Assembly: GCA_023376005.1 (NCBI GenBank)
Contig: CM042181.1
Location: 23,674,049-23,738,048, forward strand
From: Doryteuthis pealeii
Lineage: Eukaryota; Mollusca; Cephalopoda; Myopsida; Loliginidae
Length of the DNA stretch: 64,000 nt
Reading direction: 5' to 3'
Positions 11,744-22,904 of this stretch are shown here, one piece after another. The notes beneath the pieces are model-generated. The model was given only the letters and a program-made list of their open reading frames with translations. It made no database searches and was not told where the DNA came from. A program made the position numbers and the translations under genes. The stretch's first letter is position 1. Each line of letters begins with the position of its first letter.

Positions 11744-11885
11744 AAAAAAAAAAAAAAAGAAGACTATATCATTAATATAAAATAATCTCAGAATGATTTT
11801 GATATATGTGGGTAATTTTGATAATGCACTAACGTCAAACTTTTAATTTACTTAAATTTACTCGCTTTTTAAAAATTAACAAAAC
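11300..11885 (+). repeat. Tandem repeat F5, unit 2
   Basis: Second direct copy of the unit at 10,690-11,285. The A-rich tract is longer here and interrupted by G. Divergence between units suggests the duplication is not recent. Confidence 0.8.
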
Positions 11886-11889
11886 CCTT

Positions 11890-12900
11890 CAGCAAGCACA
11901 GATTGGACAGGTTTTGTTTTAAAACATTATGTAAAGATGTATTCAATTTCATGTATGTAATACAACATAGCAGGTATCTAAAAAGGTAGTTTTTAGTTCA
12001 AAGTGATGTTATTTATTTAAATTGATAGTACATATGTGTATACATGCAGTATTAAAATAAAAATGTTGAATTATCTTGTTGGTAAACTAAAAAACAAACA
12101 AAAAAACAAAAACAAAAAAAAACAAAATACACTGATATCCGTACCTCTTATTCTTTAAATAAGTGGTTACAGTGTATAGATACACACAATGAGTGCAGAA
12201 TTAGTAAGAACATACAATTTTATGAATGTCAAGTTTTATCAAAACTGCTCCAAAAATAAAGAAATGGTGAAGAAATTACTGAATTTTTTGTTACGAATTG
12301 GTCCGTGATTTGACATATTTTTTTAGCAAAATCATGTCCACTGATGTACCCCTAATTTCGAGGTTTTAAATTCTCATTACTTTTGAATTGCTGGGGATCG
12401 TTGCATAATACAGTTTTGAACTATATCTATAGAGCTCTATATAACTAATGTGATTAAATAACTATAACCTCAAATTAAAAAAAATCAACTGGGAATGCTA
12501 CTTATAACAGCAGCAATTCAAAATAGCCGCTACTACTATTGCTTCAACTTTGATCTTCCTAAAATAATAACAATTATTCTATTTCTTCAATTAAAAGCAT
12601 TTTAACTTTTTAAATGAATATTATATATTCATAAATCTCTTTATAATGTTATTCTCTGCTAATATTTCTCTTTTTAGGAGATTCAGTCGTGGCTCGTAAT
12701 TCTATATTTTGACTTTTTAGTCCTAATAACTACGTAAATGTATTAGCTTATTTTTTGCAATTAAATTGCTTTATTGTTACATTTTTATGGAATAAAAAAG
12801 AAAATAAATTAAACTAGTACATTTTCTAATATTCTAACTCAACAGGAAACATAATTTCAAACTGCTTACGAGTTTTTAAAAAAATATTCTAAATGTAGGT
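11890..12900. other. AT-rich sequence, no gene recognised
   Basis: I see no splice-bounded exon, long open frame or clear repeat here. Confidence 0.45.
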
Positions 12901-12904
12901 ATTT

Positions 12905-13245
12905 ACCTGACCTGTTTGCCACGGGTTGGATGTGACACACAGTTTCAAGTATAAGACATCCAGCGAGGATCGATCTCGCTATTCAGTAGTAATGCATTTA
13001 CGAGACTAACTTGCAAACAATTATGCCACAATGGGACGCCCTTATTCTTCACCAGATCCTTTCATCACGCGTAGGATGTGACACAAGGCTGCAAGTATAG
13101 GAAGAAAACCCAACGAGGATCACATTTGTTATTTAATTGTAATGGATCAGCGAGACTATCTAGCTTACCATTACAACCTAATAAGACGCTTTTTTCAAAC
13201 CCGTTCGTCACGTGCAGGATGTAACACAAGGTCGCAAGTATGGGA
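12905..13245 (-). repeat. tRNA-derived SINE-like family S1, two copies and a third fragment
   Basis: Two copies lie side by side (about 12,908-13,042 and 13,048-13,195), with a start of a third. Each holds GGATGTGACACAAGG-like text, a GATCGA motif and TAATGGATCTGCGAGACTA-like text. On the minus strand this gives a pol III-like order: GTGGTGTAATGGTTAGCA-like A-box region, then GAGTTCGATCCTCGC as a B box. Related copies are at 14,256-14,530, 15,963-16,060 and 16,392-16,500. Confidence 0.65.
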
Positions 13246-14250
13246 CTGTCATGATATTCTGAGAAATCTAGGAATATCCTGAATGGTGGAGCGGGGGGTT
13301 GACTATTTGTTGAAAAAAGAAAAGGAAAACAAGTATAAAAGTTAAATAAATAAAGGTAAAGGTAAGAGTTGCTGCCCTTGGACAGAAAAAAGGGGTTAGT
13401 TAGGTTTTGTTTTGATTTAAAAAATGACCGGGAAAAAATTGACTGAAGCAGACGGTAATTCGGACAGACGAGACAGAGACGATAGTTCAGAGACGGACGG
13501 AACACGAGAAGGGATAAGACGGTTAGAAAGAATTGAGTTGAGGCGGTATCAAGACAGACGACAGTTAGATAAGAGTTGAGAACGGTTTTTGGAAGTGATG
13601 GTTGAATGAGAAGATTAGAAGGAAAAAGATGAATAATTAAAAGTGGGAATTTTGGATTGAAAAGAACAAGAATTATTGCCAGTAAGTGATTCATTATTTA
13701 TTTATCAACAAAAAGGTAAAAAAAGTTAAAGAAACTGGAAAAGAGATTATTATTTGAAGAAAAACCGAATTAATTTGAAAGGGAAAGAAACGAAAGGAGT
13801 GATTGTTGGAAACGGATTTAAAGAAAGAGAAAAAGGAGGAACTTATATTTAATGGAAAAATAAGGAGAGAAAAGAAATAATAAAAAAAAGAGGAACTTAT
13901 GTTTTAACGGAAAAAGAAGGAATTTTTTGGACTGTTTTATGAACTTTTATGTATTTTGCACTAGTCTGTTTCATAAAATAAGTAAATAATAATAATTTTT
14001 TATAAAATAAAATAATTATTAATCCCTTATAAATTGTCTTATTGACTAATATTTTTTTATATTTTGCTTGAAAGAAGAGCATTCTATGTTTTTCCCCTGA
14101 AATATTTTTTCCTTGGAGAGTCAATTGCCTAATCACTTAGGACCACACAACTTGACGAGGGGTTTGAATAAATAGACAGACACTTCGTGACAGGGACATA
14201 CCGCGAAAATTAAAAAGTAACCATTACACTAGGACGAGACACCATCATTA
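13246..14250. other. Purine-rich sequence, no supported gene
   Basis: The plus strand is rich in GA, AAAG and GACAGACG-like text. This leaves a long minus-strand frame (13,694-13,065, 209 residues) of Leu/Phe/Ser-rich low complexity that crosses into an S1 repeat. A 51-codon plus-strand frame from 13,424 is Arg/Asp-rich with no recognisable domain. I call neither one a gene. Confidence 0.4.
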
Positions 14251-14255
14251 TTTAC

Positions 14256-14530
14256 CCAGTATGATTGCCAGGAGTAAGATGTGATACAAGGTCGCAGGTA
14301 TCAGGCATACAGCGTGGATCGAACTCTCTATACCGTAATAATGGATCTGCGAGACTAGCTTGCTAATCGTTACACGACAATGAGTTGATATTCTTTGTTT
14401 ACTCGATTCGTTCGCCACGGGTAGGATGTCCCAAAAAGGTCACATGTGTTGGGCATCCAGCGAGAATCGAACTCACTATTCATTAGTAATGGATATGTGA
14501 AGCTGGTTTGTTAACCTTTACACCACGATA
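14256..14530 (-). repeat. SINE-like family S1, two more copies
   Basis: Copies at about 14,256-14,385 and 14,392-14,530 show the same GGATGTGATACAAGG, ATCGAACTC and GGATCTGCGAGACTAGC words as the copies at 12.9-13.2 kb. Confidence 0.65.
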
Positions 14531-14799
14531 GGACACCTCTAATATTTTGAATGTAAAAAAACATAAAAAACATACATAACATAAAGAAGGGGGAAGGGAG
14601 GAGAAAGAAAAAAGAAGAGGAAAAAAAAAGAAGAAAAAAAAGTATAACTACGCAAAAAAACTTAAGCACGTTCATTTCTGATATTCGTCTCTGAAGATAG
14701 AGTTTTCTTTGAAATCGATAAGACAAAAATAAAATCTTTTTGTTTTTATTTTTTATATGCATTGTAATTGCCTTCAAATTATTAATATATTATAACATT

Positions 14800-15080
14800 T
14801 AATATGTTTACTTAAGAGTTATTGCGAATAATTCAGTATGTAAAAAGTATAATAATCTCTGGCGTATTTCTTTCTTTTTCCCCTTATTTTTCTAACTTTC
14901 TTTTTCTTTCTTTCTTTTTTTTCAGTTTCAGTGAAACAGACGATAAGTGTCATCACTTCCTACCTCTCACTTTTCTTTCTTTCTTTCTCTCTTTCTCTCT
15001 TTCTTTCTCTCTTTCTTTCTTTCTTATGTGTAGCAGGTTCTTTTTCTTTCCCTTTTTTCCCTCAAAATTACAACGATATG
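14800..15080 (+). repeat. Copy 2 of the duplicated segment at 3,785-4,060
   Basis: Same order and strand as copy 1, including the pyrimidine tract and CAGTGAAACAGACGATAAG. The (CTTT) tract that follows is longer here. Confidence 0.65.
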
Positions 15081-15650
15081 AAAAAAAAAAAAAGCAAAAC
15101 ATTTCCTAAAATAAACAAACAAAAAAAAAATTGTAATATAGGAATTCTTAGCGATTTTTTAAAAAATTGATGAGAATTTGCTAAATTATTTTCCCCTTTT
15201 ACTCCTCTCTTCATCTTTTCTCTCTCACCCACTGGTGTTCTTAAAATCATTTTACTCCAGTCATGGACCGGGTACTTATGCTAGTTCTTGATATAAATCT
15301 AAACAATCTTATGTTTGGTTTGAGTTTCATTCATCTTTCAGGCTGCAACTTCACGTCTATTCGAAGGTATACTATGACCCAGAGTGGTTGAACCTCTGAT
15401 CTGTTTAAAAATTTGTATTCAATAGAATAATGTGCAAAAAAAAAAAAAAAAATCTTAAGAAACAACTACAGACAAAAATGTAAATATAGACATAGAATGA
15501 ACGCAATTCCCTAACCTTTTCGGCATAAAATAACCCTAGGCGAGTTGAAATGTCATTAAAAATCAATCAATCAATCAAAACTCTATTAACAACAGAGATA
15601 TGGTGTAACGTAACAAATGCATGAATTATGGAAAAAAAATGAAAAGAAAT
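15081..15650. other. AT-rich sequence, no gene recognised
   Basis: Only A-rich and T-rich runs were seen, with no supported exon or repeat. Confidence 0.4.
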
Positions 15651-16510
15651 GTGAATTATAATCTATCTATCTATACATATATAAAAGGCAGTTGTGTGTA
15701 CCTGTATGTCCAGAGGAAACTTCAAAAATAAAACAATTAATGATAAAGTAAATATATATACACATTCACTGTCACCAGATCTTGGTTTTTGAGCAAAAAT
15801 AATGAAGATTTGATTTATATTATTGAAGATAATTAAAAGATAAAATTTAACTAATAACAGCATGGGATTTTTTTTTGCGTTTAATATTTTAGATAGAAGA
15901 CATTAACATTTCTTTGCAAAATGGCTGGATCAATGCAAAGTCTTTTTTACGAAGGGATTTTAATGGGGCATCCTACAAGGATCCAACTCACGATTCAGTA
16001 ATAATGGATCTGCAGGACTAACTTTAAAAATTCCCCCTCTACACAGGCAACACCGAGTAGCCACTTCTAGTGAAATATAAAATGAAATGTGAATTATAAT
16101 CTATCTATCTATACATATATAAAGGGCAGTTATGTGTATATGTATATCCGGAAGAAACTTCGAAAATAAAACAACTAATGACAAAGTAAATATATATACA
16201 CATTCATTATCACCAGAGCTTGGTTTTTGAGCAAAAATAATAAAGATTTGATTTATATTAGTGAAGATAATTCAAAAATAGAAATTAAATGATAACAGCA
16301 TGGATTTTTTTAATTTAATATTTTAGATAGTAGACATTAACATTTCTTTTCAGAGTAGCCGGGTCAATGCAAGGTCTATTTTTAAAAATTTAAATGGGTC
16401 ATCACACGAGGATTCAACTCACGATTCAGTAATAATGGATCTGCGGGAATAACTAAAAAAAAATCCCCCTTTACCAAGACGCCGCCGGGTAGCCGCTGCT
16501 CATGAAATAT
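15651..16510 (+). repeat. Direct tandem duplication of about 430 bases
   Basis: Unit 1 (15,651-16,083) and unit 2 (16,084-16,510) share GTGAATTATAATCTATCTAT, CAGAGGAAACTTC-like text, TTGGTTTTTGAGCAAAAATA and an S1-like end with TAATAATGGATCTGC. The second unit ends 80 bases from the gene B signal exon, so the duplication is in its first intron. Confidence 0.85.
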
Positions 16511-16589
16511 AAAATAAACAAATAAAAAATGAAAACATAAATGAATACTATCACGGTGCTCTTAATACTACTGGTGAATTTCGACTTAC

Positions 16590-16638
16590 CAGTTTCAGCA
16601 AAAGACCAGATGATAAGCCAAAGGGTGAACATGATCAT
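16590..16638 (-). CDS. Gene B: signal-peptide exon
   Basis: The start is the ATG at 16,638, followed by a hydrophobic stretch MIMFTLWLIIWSFAETG and a GTAAGT donor directly after 16,590. It leaves phase 1, which joins in frame to the lectin exon at 9,299. A methionine 12 codons upstream is also in frame. However, the paralogous exon of gene A lacks that upstream ATG while conserving the codons between, so those are probably 5' untranslated. The product is predicted to enter the secretory pathway. The first intron is about 7.3 kb and carries tandem duplications and S1/F5 repeats. Confidence 0.75.
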
Positions 16639-17029
16639 TTCCGAGGAGAATTTTGTTTCTAATTGAAAATCCAAAATGAATCAGTTGTCTATAACTGAAT
16701 ATCATTATCTCATGGTTGATTCATATTCAAATGTTGATTATCATTCATGCAGAACACACAGCAAACTAATGGAAAACTGTTAAAGAGAATTCGATACGAA
16801 CGCTAATCAATATATGATTTTCCAAGATTTATATCACTACATTTGTTACGGTTTGTTGCACCTAATTTTAATTAAACGTCCGGTATAATGTAATTAAGGG
16901 GAACAGATGGATTGATTACAGAAAGGCATATGACATGGTCCGACAAACTTGGATTCTCTAATGTTTGAAAATGTACAAAATATCCGACAAAGTAATAAAA
17001 TCTATCACTAAACTCATTATTCGGATAAC

Positions 17030-17064
17030 ACCGTTCTTTTTCCCTCTCTCTCTTTCTCTCTCAA

Positions 17065-17095
<31 letters not shown>

Positions 17096-17115
17096 TACCC
17101 ACACACATACACGCA
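17030..17115. repeat. (CT)n then (CA)n microsatellite within LINE
   Basis: It splits the reverse transcriptase sequence between the YRKAYD block and the ELTAGG block. Confidence 0.85.
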
Positions 17116-17290
17116 CACAAAAATACAAACTATTTCAGTCTTTTCATACCTATGTATCTATTCATGTACATGTATCAATCTTCTTCTATCTGTATATATC
17201 CATCTCAGTCTGGTCTTATCTATTTAAAAAAATTGGAAAGTTGAATTAACAGCAGGAGGGCATACCTTAGCAGATGTGAAAATACAAAGA

Positions 17291-17500
17291 GGTATCTTCC
17301 TAGGAAACTCCCTATAATTATTGCTATTTATAGGTATCTTCCTAGGAAACTCCCTATAATTATTGCTATTTATAGGTATCTTCCTAGGAAACTCCCTATA
17401 ATTATTGCTATTTATAGGTATCTTCCTAGGAAACTCCCTATAATTATTGCTATTTACAGGTATCTTCTTAGGAAACTCCCTATAATTATTGCTATTTGTT
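17291..17500 (+). repeat. 42-base tandem repeat, five copies
   Basis: The unit begins GGTATCTTCCTAGGAAACTC and starts at 17,291, 17,333, 17,375, 17,417 and 17,459. The last copy has one C-to-T change near its start and continues into the LINE sequence. The unit length is a multiple of three and repeats the GIFLGNSL codons of the reverse transcriptase. Confidence 0.95.
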
Positions 17501-18439
17501 ATAGCAATGATGCCTCTTAACTATATACTTAGAAAATGTACAGGGGGGGGGCTACAAATTTACTAAATCAGAGGAGAAAATAAATCACCTTATGTTCAAG
17601 GATGATATCATTTTTTTTGTCAAAAATGAAAAATAACAAGAAACCTTTGTACAAACCATAAGACTATACAGCCAAGATATAGGAATGGAATTCGGCACCG
17701 ACAAGTGTGCCATGGTTTTAATAAAAAAAAAGGGGGAAAAAGAAACAATGGAAGGAATAGAACTACTGAACCAGGAAGAAATAAAGACACTTGGAGAAAA
17801 AGGAAATACTCAGGACTACTCGAAACAGACACCATCAAACAAAGGACAAGGAAACTTCTAGAAACTAAACTCTGCAACAGAAATCTCACCAAGGGAATAA
17901 ATACCTGGGTTGCCCCGCTTGTAAAGTACTCTGGGCCATTCTTAAAATGGCCAAGAGAGGAGCTCTCAGAGATGGATCAAAGGATAAGGAAAGTTATGAC
18001 AATACATAAGACGATATTGTCTATGTCATCTTGTGCATTGTCAGACTATATGTATTAAGAAAATAAGTAGGAAGAGGTATCGTCAGCATTGAAGACTCTG
18101 TAGATGCGACAATTCTAGCACCCGAAGAATACATTAAAAAGAGCAAAGGGAGATTGATAGCAGCAGCCAGAAAGAAAAAGAAAACAAAACAATTGCAACA
18201 TATGGACAAGCACGAATATAAAAACAAAACGAAACAAGAAAACAGAAATGAGAAGAAAAACACCAATATGGACACTTCAACCGTCTAATTGGAAATATTA
18301 CAAAGATTGAACATGGCTAAGAAGGGAAAACGTCAAGAGAGAAAACGAATCTCTTATAATCGCATCGAAAGTCAATGCCATTGTTAAGTATCTGGCTGTC
18401 ATCGTTGGCCAGTTGTAAAGAACTTAAAGTAAATAAGTA

Positions 18440-18566
18440 AGTAAGTCGCGAGTTATAGAATCATTTGGTAAGTGAATAAGTCCTGTGATATAGAATCCTT
18501 CGGTAAGTGAATAAGTCCTGTGATATAGAATCCTTCGGTAAGTGAATAAGTCCTGTGATATAATAC
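18440..18566 (+). repeat. 35-base tandem repeat, about three copies
   Basis: The unit begins GTAAGTGAATAAGTCCTGTG and recurs three times; the first copy is imperfect. It lies in the LINE relic region. Confidence 0.9.
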
Positions 18567-18774
18567 TACGTTCCGTCGTCCAAGAAGATCCAAGTAGTAA
18601 TGATTAGGTATGACCAGAAAAGTCCAGTATAAATAATAATATCAGCAGCAGAGCACTGCCAGTGATTGGACAATAGGTTGGTCACATGTTTATCGTCGAG
18701 TCTATAAGTACAAGTAGCCATCTGGCACACACCTTATATCAAATATCAATTTCAATTTTCAATATATAACTAAA

Positions 18775-18905
18775 TTGTATATGCACAAACCTGAATCTGT
18801 CCCGGTGAATGAGATGCATAAAATTCCCTGGGACTTTGAAATACAGAAGGATCACCTAATTCCGATCGGGAGACCATATCCAGTGTTTACAAGAAAAACT
18901 TGTCC
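18775..18905 (+). pseudogene. LINE L1 C-terminal fragment
   Basis: It reads YMHKPESV, then WDFEIQKDHLIPI, matching the post-zinc-finger region of the copy at 50,580-51,200. It is short and frameshifted. Confidence 0.65.
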
Positions 18906-19169
18906 GAACACATAAAGAGAAATATAAAAAAGAAATTTCCCTGACCACAACGATTATAATAGTTCGCTGACTAATTCATTTTAATGGCATGTCAAACTGT
19001 CTATTTTTCTTTAACTCTTTGTCTACCGTGAGCCGATGGTGATTCGCTCATAATAATTGAGCAGAAGGACACAAATTAGAATAATAGGACTTTATTTAAG
19101 CAGCTACCTAGTGTCGTGAGGTGTATTGTTTACTTTTTACAAACGCTGGATATTTTTTAACTTGCATGG

Positions 19170-19174
19170 ATTAA

Positions 19175-19221
<47 letters not shown>
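19170..19221. repeat. (AAT)n tract joined to a LINE fragment
   Basis: A pure AAT repeat stands directly before a LINE C-terminal piece. The same arrangement is seen at 50.2, 51.27 and 52.49 kb. Confidence 0.9.
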
Positions 19222-19640
19222 ATGTAGAATTCTCTGGGACTTCGAAATAAAGACGGATCACCTTATCCCAGCAAGGACACCAGACCTAGTATTGATTAGC
19301 AAAAACGAAAGAACTTATTAACCGGTGGATTTTGCAGTTCCAGCAGATCACAGGGTGAAGACGAAGGAAAATGAAAAGATGGGCAAATGCTTAGACGTTG
19401 CCAGAGAACTGAAAAGCTATAGAATATGAAGGTCAAAGTGATATCAATTGTAATTGGTGCACTTGGAACTGTCCCAAAATGTTTGGAAAAAAGTCTGGAA
19501 AATCTGGAAATCAGAGGAAGAATTGAGACCATTCAGAATACTGCATTGCTGTCATCTGCCAGAATACTCAGAAGAGTCCTGGAGACCCGAGGAAACTTGT
19601 CACTCAGACTCCAGGGAAATACCATCACCTAACGCTGGTG
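19222..19640 (+). pseudogene. LINE L1 C-terminus, truncated
   Basis: From RILWDFEIKTDHLIPARTPD through VDFAVPADHRVKTKENEKM (with a stop and frame changes) to IRGRIETIQNTALLSSARIL. It ends before a short 3' tail region with a GTGAAAAACTCA word seen in other copies. It contains the PD motif but no zinc finger or reverse transcriptase. It is not functional. Confidence 0.8.
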
Positions 19641-20835
19641 TGAAAAACTCATATAATGATTCGGTGTCTGTCTGTCAGAGAAGAAATGAGAGAGTTTGCA
19701 TTGAAACATTTTTCACTGAAAAAACAACCCTCAGGAAAAACAAAAACAAACAAGTGCCTTATATATCTAATTGTTACTGCATTTCTGTTATGTTTTTACA
19801 TTTTATTATAATGGAGATTCGGTGTCTGTCTGTCTGTAACTGTGCCTACGTCACTGTTTACGTCCAAATACCCTTAGGAATTGTGTAAGTTTATAAATGA
19901 ATATTTTTATAGTCAAAATCATTAATACATAGACTAAAGAACAACCCTATATTATATATACTCAGAAATTAAGTATGCTATATTAAATGGTCCACACTGT
20001 TTGTTAAAAACAAGTTTTAATAAAGTCCTGTCCGGTATTATTGATTTATATATAGATTGTTTTATTTTTATATATATTTTGATATATATGTAAATCTAAA
20101 ATAAATGTAAATAAATGTATATATAACGTATAGAATTTTACGAGAAAATTATTTGCAAACAAGAAATCACTACATAATCTTCTTCTACATTAAATTTGAA
20201 GACGTTTGTGTGTTTAACTGTATCCAGTTTAGGTTTGTGCATGTCGGCATTTCATTATGAGTTTAAATTTAACGACAGTTCCATCAATCATGCTTACTCT
20301 TCTGCTTAAAAATAAACTCGCTAACAAAAAATATACTTACGGCCTCTAACGGTAGTTTCATCAATCATGCTTACCCAATCTGCTTCTCTTTTTCAGATTC
20401 AATGAAACAAGGTAAAAAAAAAAAAAAGAAAAAAACAATAAAAAGGTGTTCAGTGGTTAAATTTAATATTTTACAATAAAATAATTGATTATAATATAAT
20501 CTTATTGATATTAATCAATAATTTATATTTCATTATACAGTGAAAAACACCGCCTATTTTGATTATTGTCGGTCATAAAACAAAACAAATACTTTTATTT
20601 TCATTCGACGTCCCCCAGAAGAAAAACGTTTTGAATTAATTTGAATTTAGGTGTTAGAAACTTGGTTTTATTAGAAAGAAAACATATTTATCTGAATTTT
20701 GGACAGCAAAAGTATTTTATGTCTATTATTTAAAAAAATATAAGGTTTCAAAGATATGTTTACATTTTTTATGAAAAAGCGTGTCAAAAAATAATTTTTA
20801 CACAGACCGGGTGGCGTTTTTTTTGTTAGTGTATG
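19641..20835. other. AT-rich sequence, no gene recognised
   Basis: GATTCGGTGTCTGTCTGTC occurs twice (about 19,658 and 19,815). Otherwise I see no supported feature. Confidence 0.4.
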
Positions 20836-21790
20836 TGTAGCGATTGTCTTCCCTTGTTGGGATGAGGTTGAGAGTGGAAAAGGAGGTAATCTGAACATTA
20901 GCTACATAAATGAGAGTAACGTCCTCTTGTTTTTTTCACTTTGAGGAAGCCTTGTGTTTTCATTTCACCGTAAATCTGCACTAAAATATCATAATGTGTT
21001 CTTAATTGTGCTTGCGCATTGTTTAAAATGAACTTAATTGTTATTAAAAATACATTTTATGATATTATCGTGTTAAAACATGCAGTTGTATTGATTCGAA
21101 CAAATTCGTATTTTCAGTGTAGATTTACGGTGAAATGAAAATGGCCGACCAAGACATAAGACTTCTTCAAAGTGAAAGAAATGAGGGGAGGTTACTCTCA
21201 CTTATGTAGCTAATGTTCAGATTACCGAAAAGGATTATTTTCCCTTGCCGCCAGGGTTTGCCACTAGAGGGCGTTACAACCATATTTAAACACAGCCCGG
21301 GAAAAACTCTCTCTTTTTCTCCACTGGGATCTCCAGGCATGCATTAGTTGTGTCTCTGCTCGTTTAGATTTGGACGACTTTCCCCCCAACTACAGGCTTA
21401 TACGTGTGCACTCAACAGCTTCTATTATACTCTATCACCGTAGAGGTGTCCGGCTCATTTGCAATTATAGCCGTGAACAAGCATACCTTCTAAAAAAACC
21501 CATGTCTTCATGGAGAGACCCTTACCACGTAGTTCCAGTACGAAGTAAATGATAACCTTTCGAGGTAACTTTCATCTCTTCGTTGAACTCTTAACTCTAC
21601 AAGAACTCTTTCGTTCTAACTGTTTTGTATTTGCATTGTTGTTAAATATGCTCCGACAATAAAGTCTGTATTGTGTTATGTATCCTCTTTGTTGGAAGTT
21701 GTATATATTCATTTACGTTAGGAAGTTTTTCTGAGGCCTCCTAACGTATTATAAGAAATTGTCTTAGCCACAGAAGTTAAAACCACATTT
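20836..21790 (+). mobile_element. Solo-LTR-like unit 1, interrupted by a foldback element
   Basis: It begins TGTAGCGATTGTCT, like LTR unit 2 at 22,181. It contains CGACAATAAAGTCTGT, an AATAAA poly(A)-signal region shared with unit 2. The right end is not clear: similarity to an inverted partial copy at 26,050-26,540 continues to about 21,860. A 342-base foldback (20,885-21,226) is inserted near its left end, and removing that restores alignment with unit 2. No internal coding region is attached. Confidence 0.6.
20885..21226. mobile_element. Foldback/MITE element with 8-bp target duplication
   Basis: The terminal inverted repeats are GGTAATCTGAACATTAGCTA at the left and its complement ending GATTACC at the right. 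The arms extend over 120 bases, through the CACCGTAAATCT/AGATTTACGGTG pair. GAAAAGGA flanks both sides (20,877-20,884 and 21,227-21,234). No transposase is inside. It is inserted in the LTR-like unit. Confidence 0.9.
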
Positions 21791-22180
21791 TAAACTTATA
21801 CATGTAAAGTCAGAACGGAAGCATATATCAAACAATAAAAAACAAAATTAAGTCCCATTAACAAAACAGTGTAATAAAAAAGGGATAACTAAAGACTTCC
21901 ATGTCTTCCATGGTTGTTTTGTGAGTTGCAATATAATTCTGTTTTATAAACAGAGCTGGGATACATTTGTCCTTTGTTCAAAGCAAAGACAGAAAACTAG
22001 AAGGTGTTAATCCTTCAAAGAAAGCTGTCTCAAAGAGAAAGGCTTAAGGTATTGAATTTATGCGTGATGTGGAAAGCCCCGCTAACAATACCAGGGGAGA
22101 CAATTATGTTCGTCTTCCGAGAAACGGAGTGAAAAAATCAGAAAAACGACGAAAAGATTCTGAATCAAATAAGGTCCGGA

Positions 22181-22644
22181 TGTAGCGATTGTCTGCCCCT
22201 GTTTGGATTGATGTACGGTCTAGAAGAGTTATCTTCCCTTGCTGTAGGTTTCTGCGAATAGGGCCAGAGTATTTAGTCAGTGAACCGAGAATTTTGAATC
22301 CTCTTCCCGCTGGACCAGCAAACACTTCACATGGGTTAGACGCTTGTGCCTCTACCTTTATGTGGCTTGCCCCTCCCTCAGTCTGCTATAAGGGACATTT
22401 CTTCAGGAACTCTTTATCACTTCTGTAGGACGAAGTTCTACTTTCTTTATACATATATATATATGTGTTCATTATGTATTGCTGTACCATTTGTAATTAG
22501 TATATGTATTCTTGTCCTAAATGTAACACCGTTGTTCTCGGAATAAAGTCTGTTACTGATTGGATATTTCTTGTACTTATATGTACCCACGCTGGTAGGT
22601 CACTCTAAGCCTTCCAACTTATTATAATACCTTGAAATCTTACA
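22181..22644 (+). mobile_element. Solo LTR (unit 2)
   Basis: The 464-base unit starts TGTAGCG and ends CTTACA, with a 4-base CGGA direct repeat on each side (22,177-22,180 and 22,645-22,648). It has GGAATAAAGTCTGT as a poly(A)-signal region. TG...CA ends and a short target duplication suit an LTR retrotransposon remnant left by LTR-LTR recombination. Confidence 0.65.
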
Positions 22645-22904
22645 CGGATAACAGATCAAATCCTATTTCTGACACCATGTTATATAAGAATAAATTCATA
22701 TAAACTTTATGGTGTATTGATAGTTGGAAAGTGAGAACGTGTGTACGTTTAGAGTAACTTTATTGGTTTACTCAGTTGTCGCTTAGAACAACATAAAACC
22801 AAAAGGTATCGTTTAAGACTTTAATGTTACTATCACTAGGATCAACGGTATCACGTGCCCATTATAAAGTTCCATATAAATACAAATGTTTTTTTTTACC
22901 ATTG

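Larger units (their letters stand above)
16905..18440 (+). pseudogene. LINE family L1: decayed reverse transcriptase region
   Basis: The plus strand reads IDYRKAYDMV, the first catalytic block of a non-LTR reverse transcriptase. After an inserted (CT)n/(CA)n tract (about 17,030-17,115) it resumes with ELTAGG and KIQRGIFLGNSL, then KDDI at about 17,605 in the place of the catalytic F/Y-x-DD, and SQDIGMEFGTDKC. Later text gives INTW, FLKWPREELSEMDQR and SVDA blocks. Frameshifts, stops and a 42-base tandem expansion show the copy is dead. The related nuclease-like C-terminus follows in pieces at 18,775-18,905 and 19,222-19,640. Confidence 0.8.

Noticed and set aside
13065..13694. 209-residue minus-strand frame
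   Set aside because: Leu/Phe/Ser low complexity opposite purine-rich DNA, and its end lies in an S1 repeat. No domain was recognised.
16639..16674. Upstream methionine as the start of gene B
   Set aside because: The paralogous gene A exon has no ATG at that place while the hydrophobic leader from the later ATG is conserved.
17291..17500. CRISPR-like array of regular repeats
   Set aside because: The 42-base units abut with no spacers and encode reverse transcriptase codons. The genome is eukaryotic.
22644..22681. Second primer-binding site (TGGTGTCAGAAAT on the minus strand)
   Set aside because: It lies next to LTR unit 2 but in the wrong orientation for that LTR, and no matching LTR ends directly before it.
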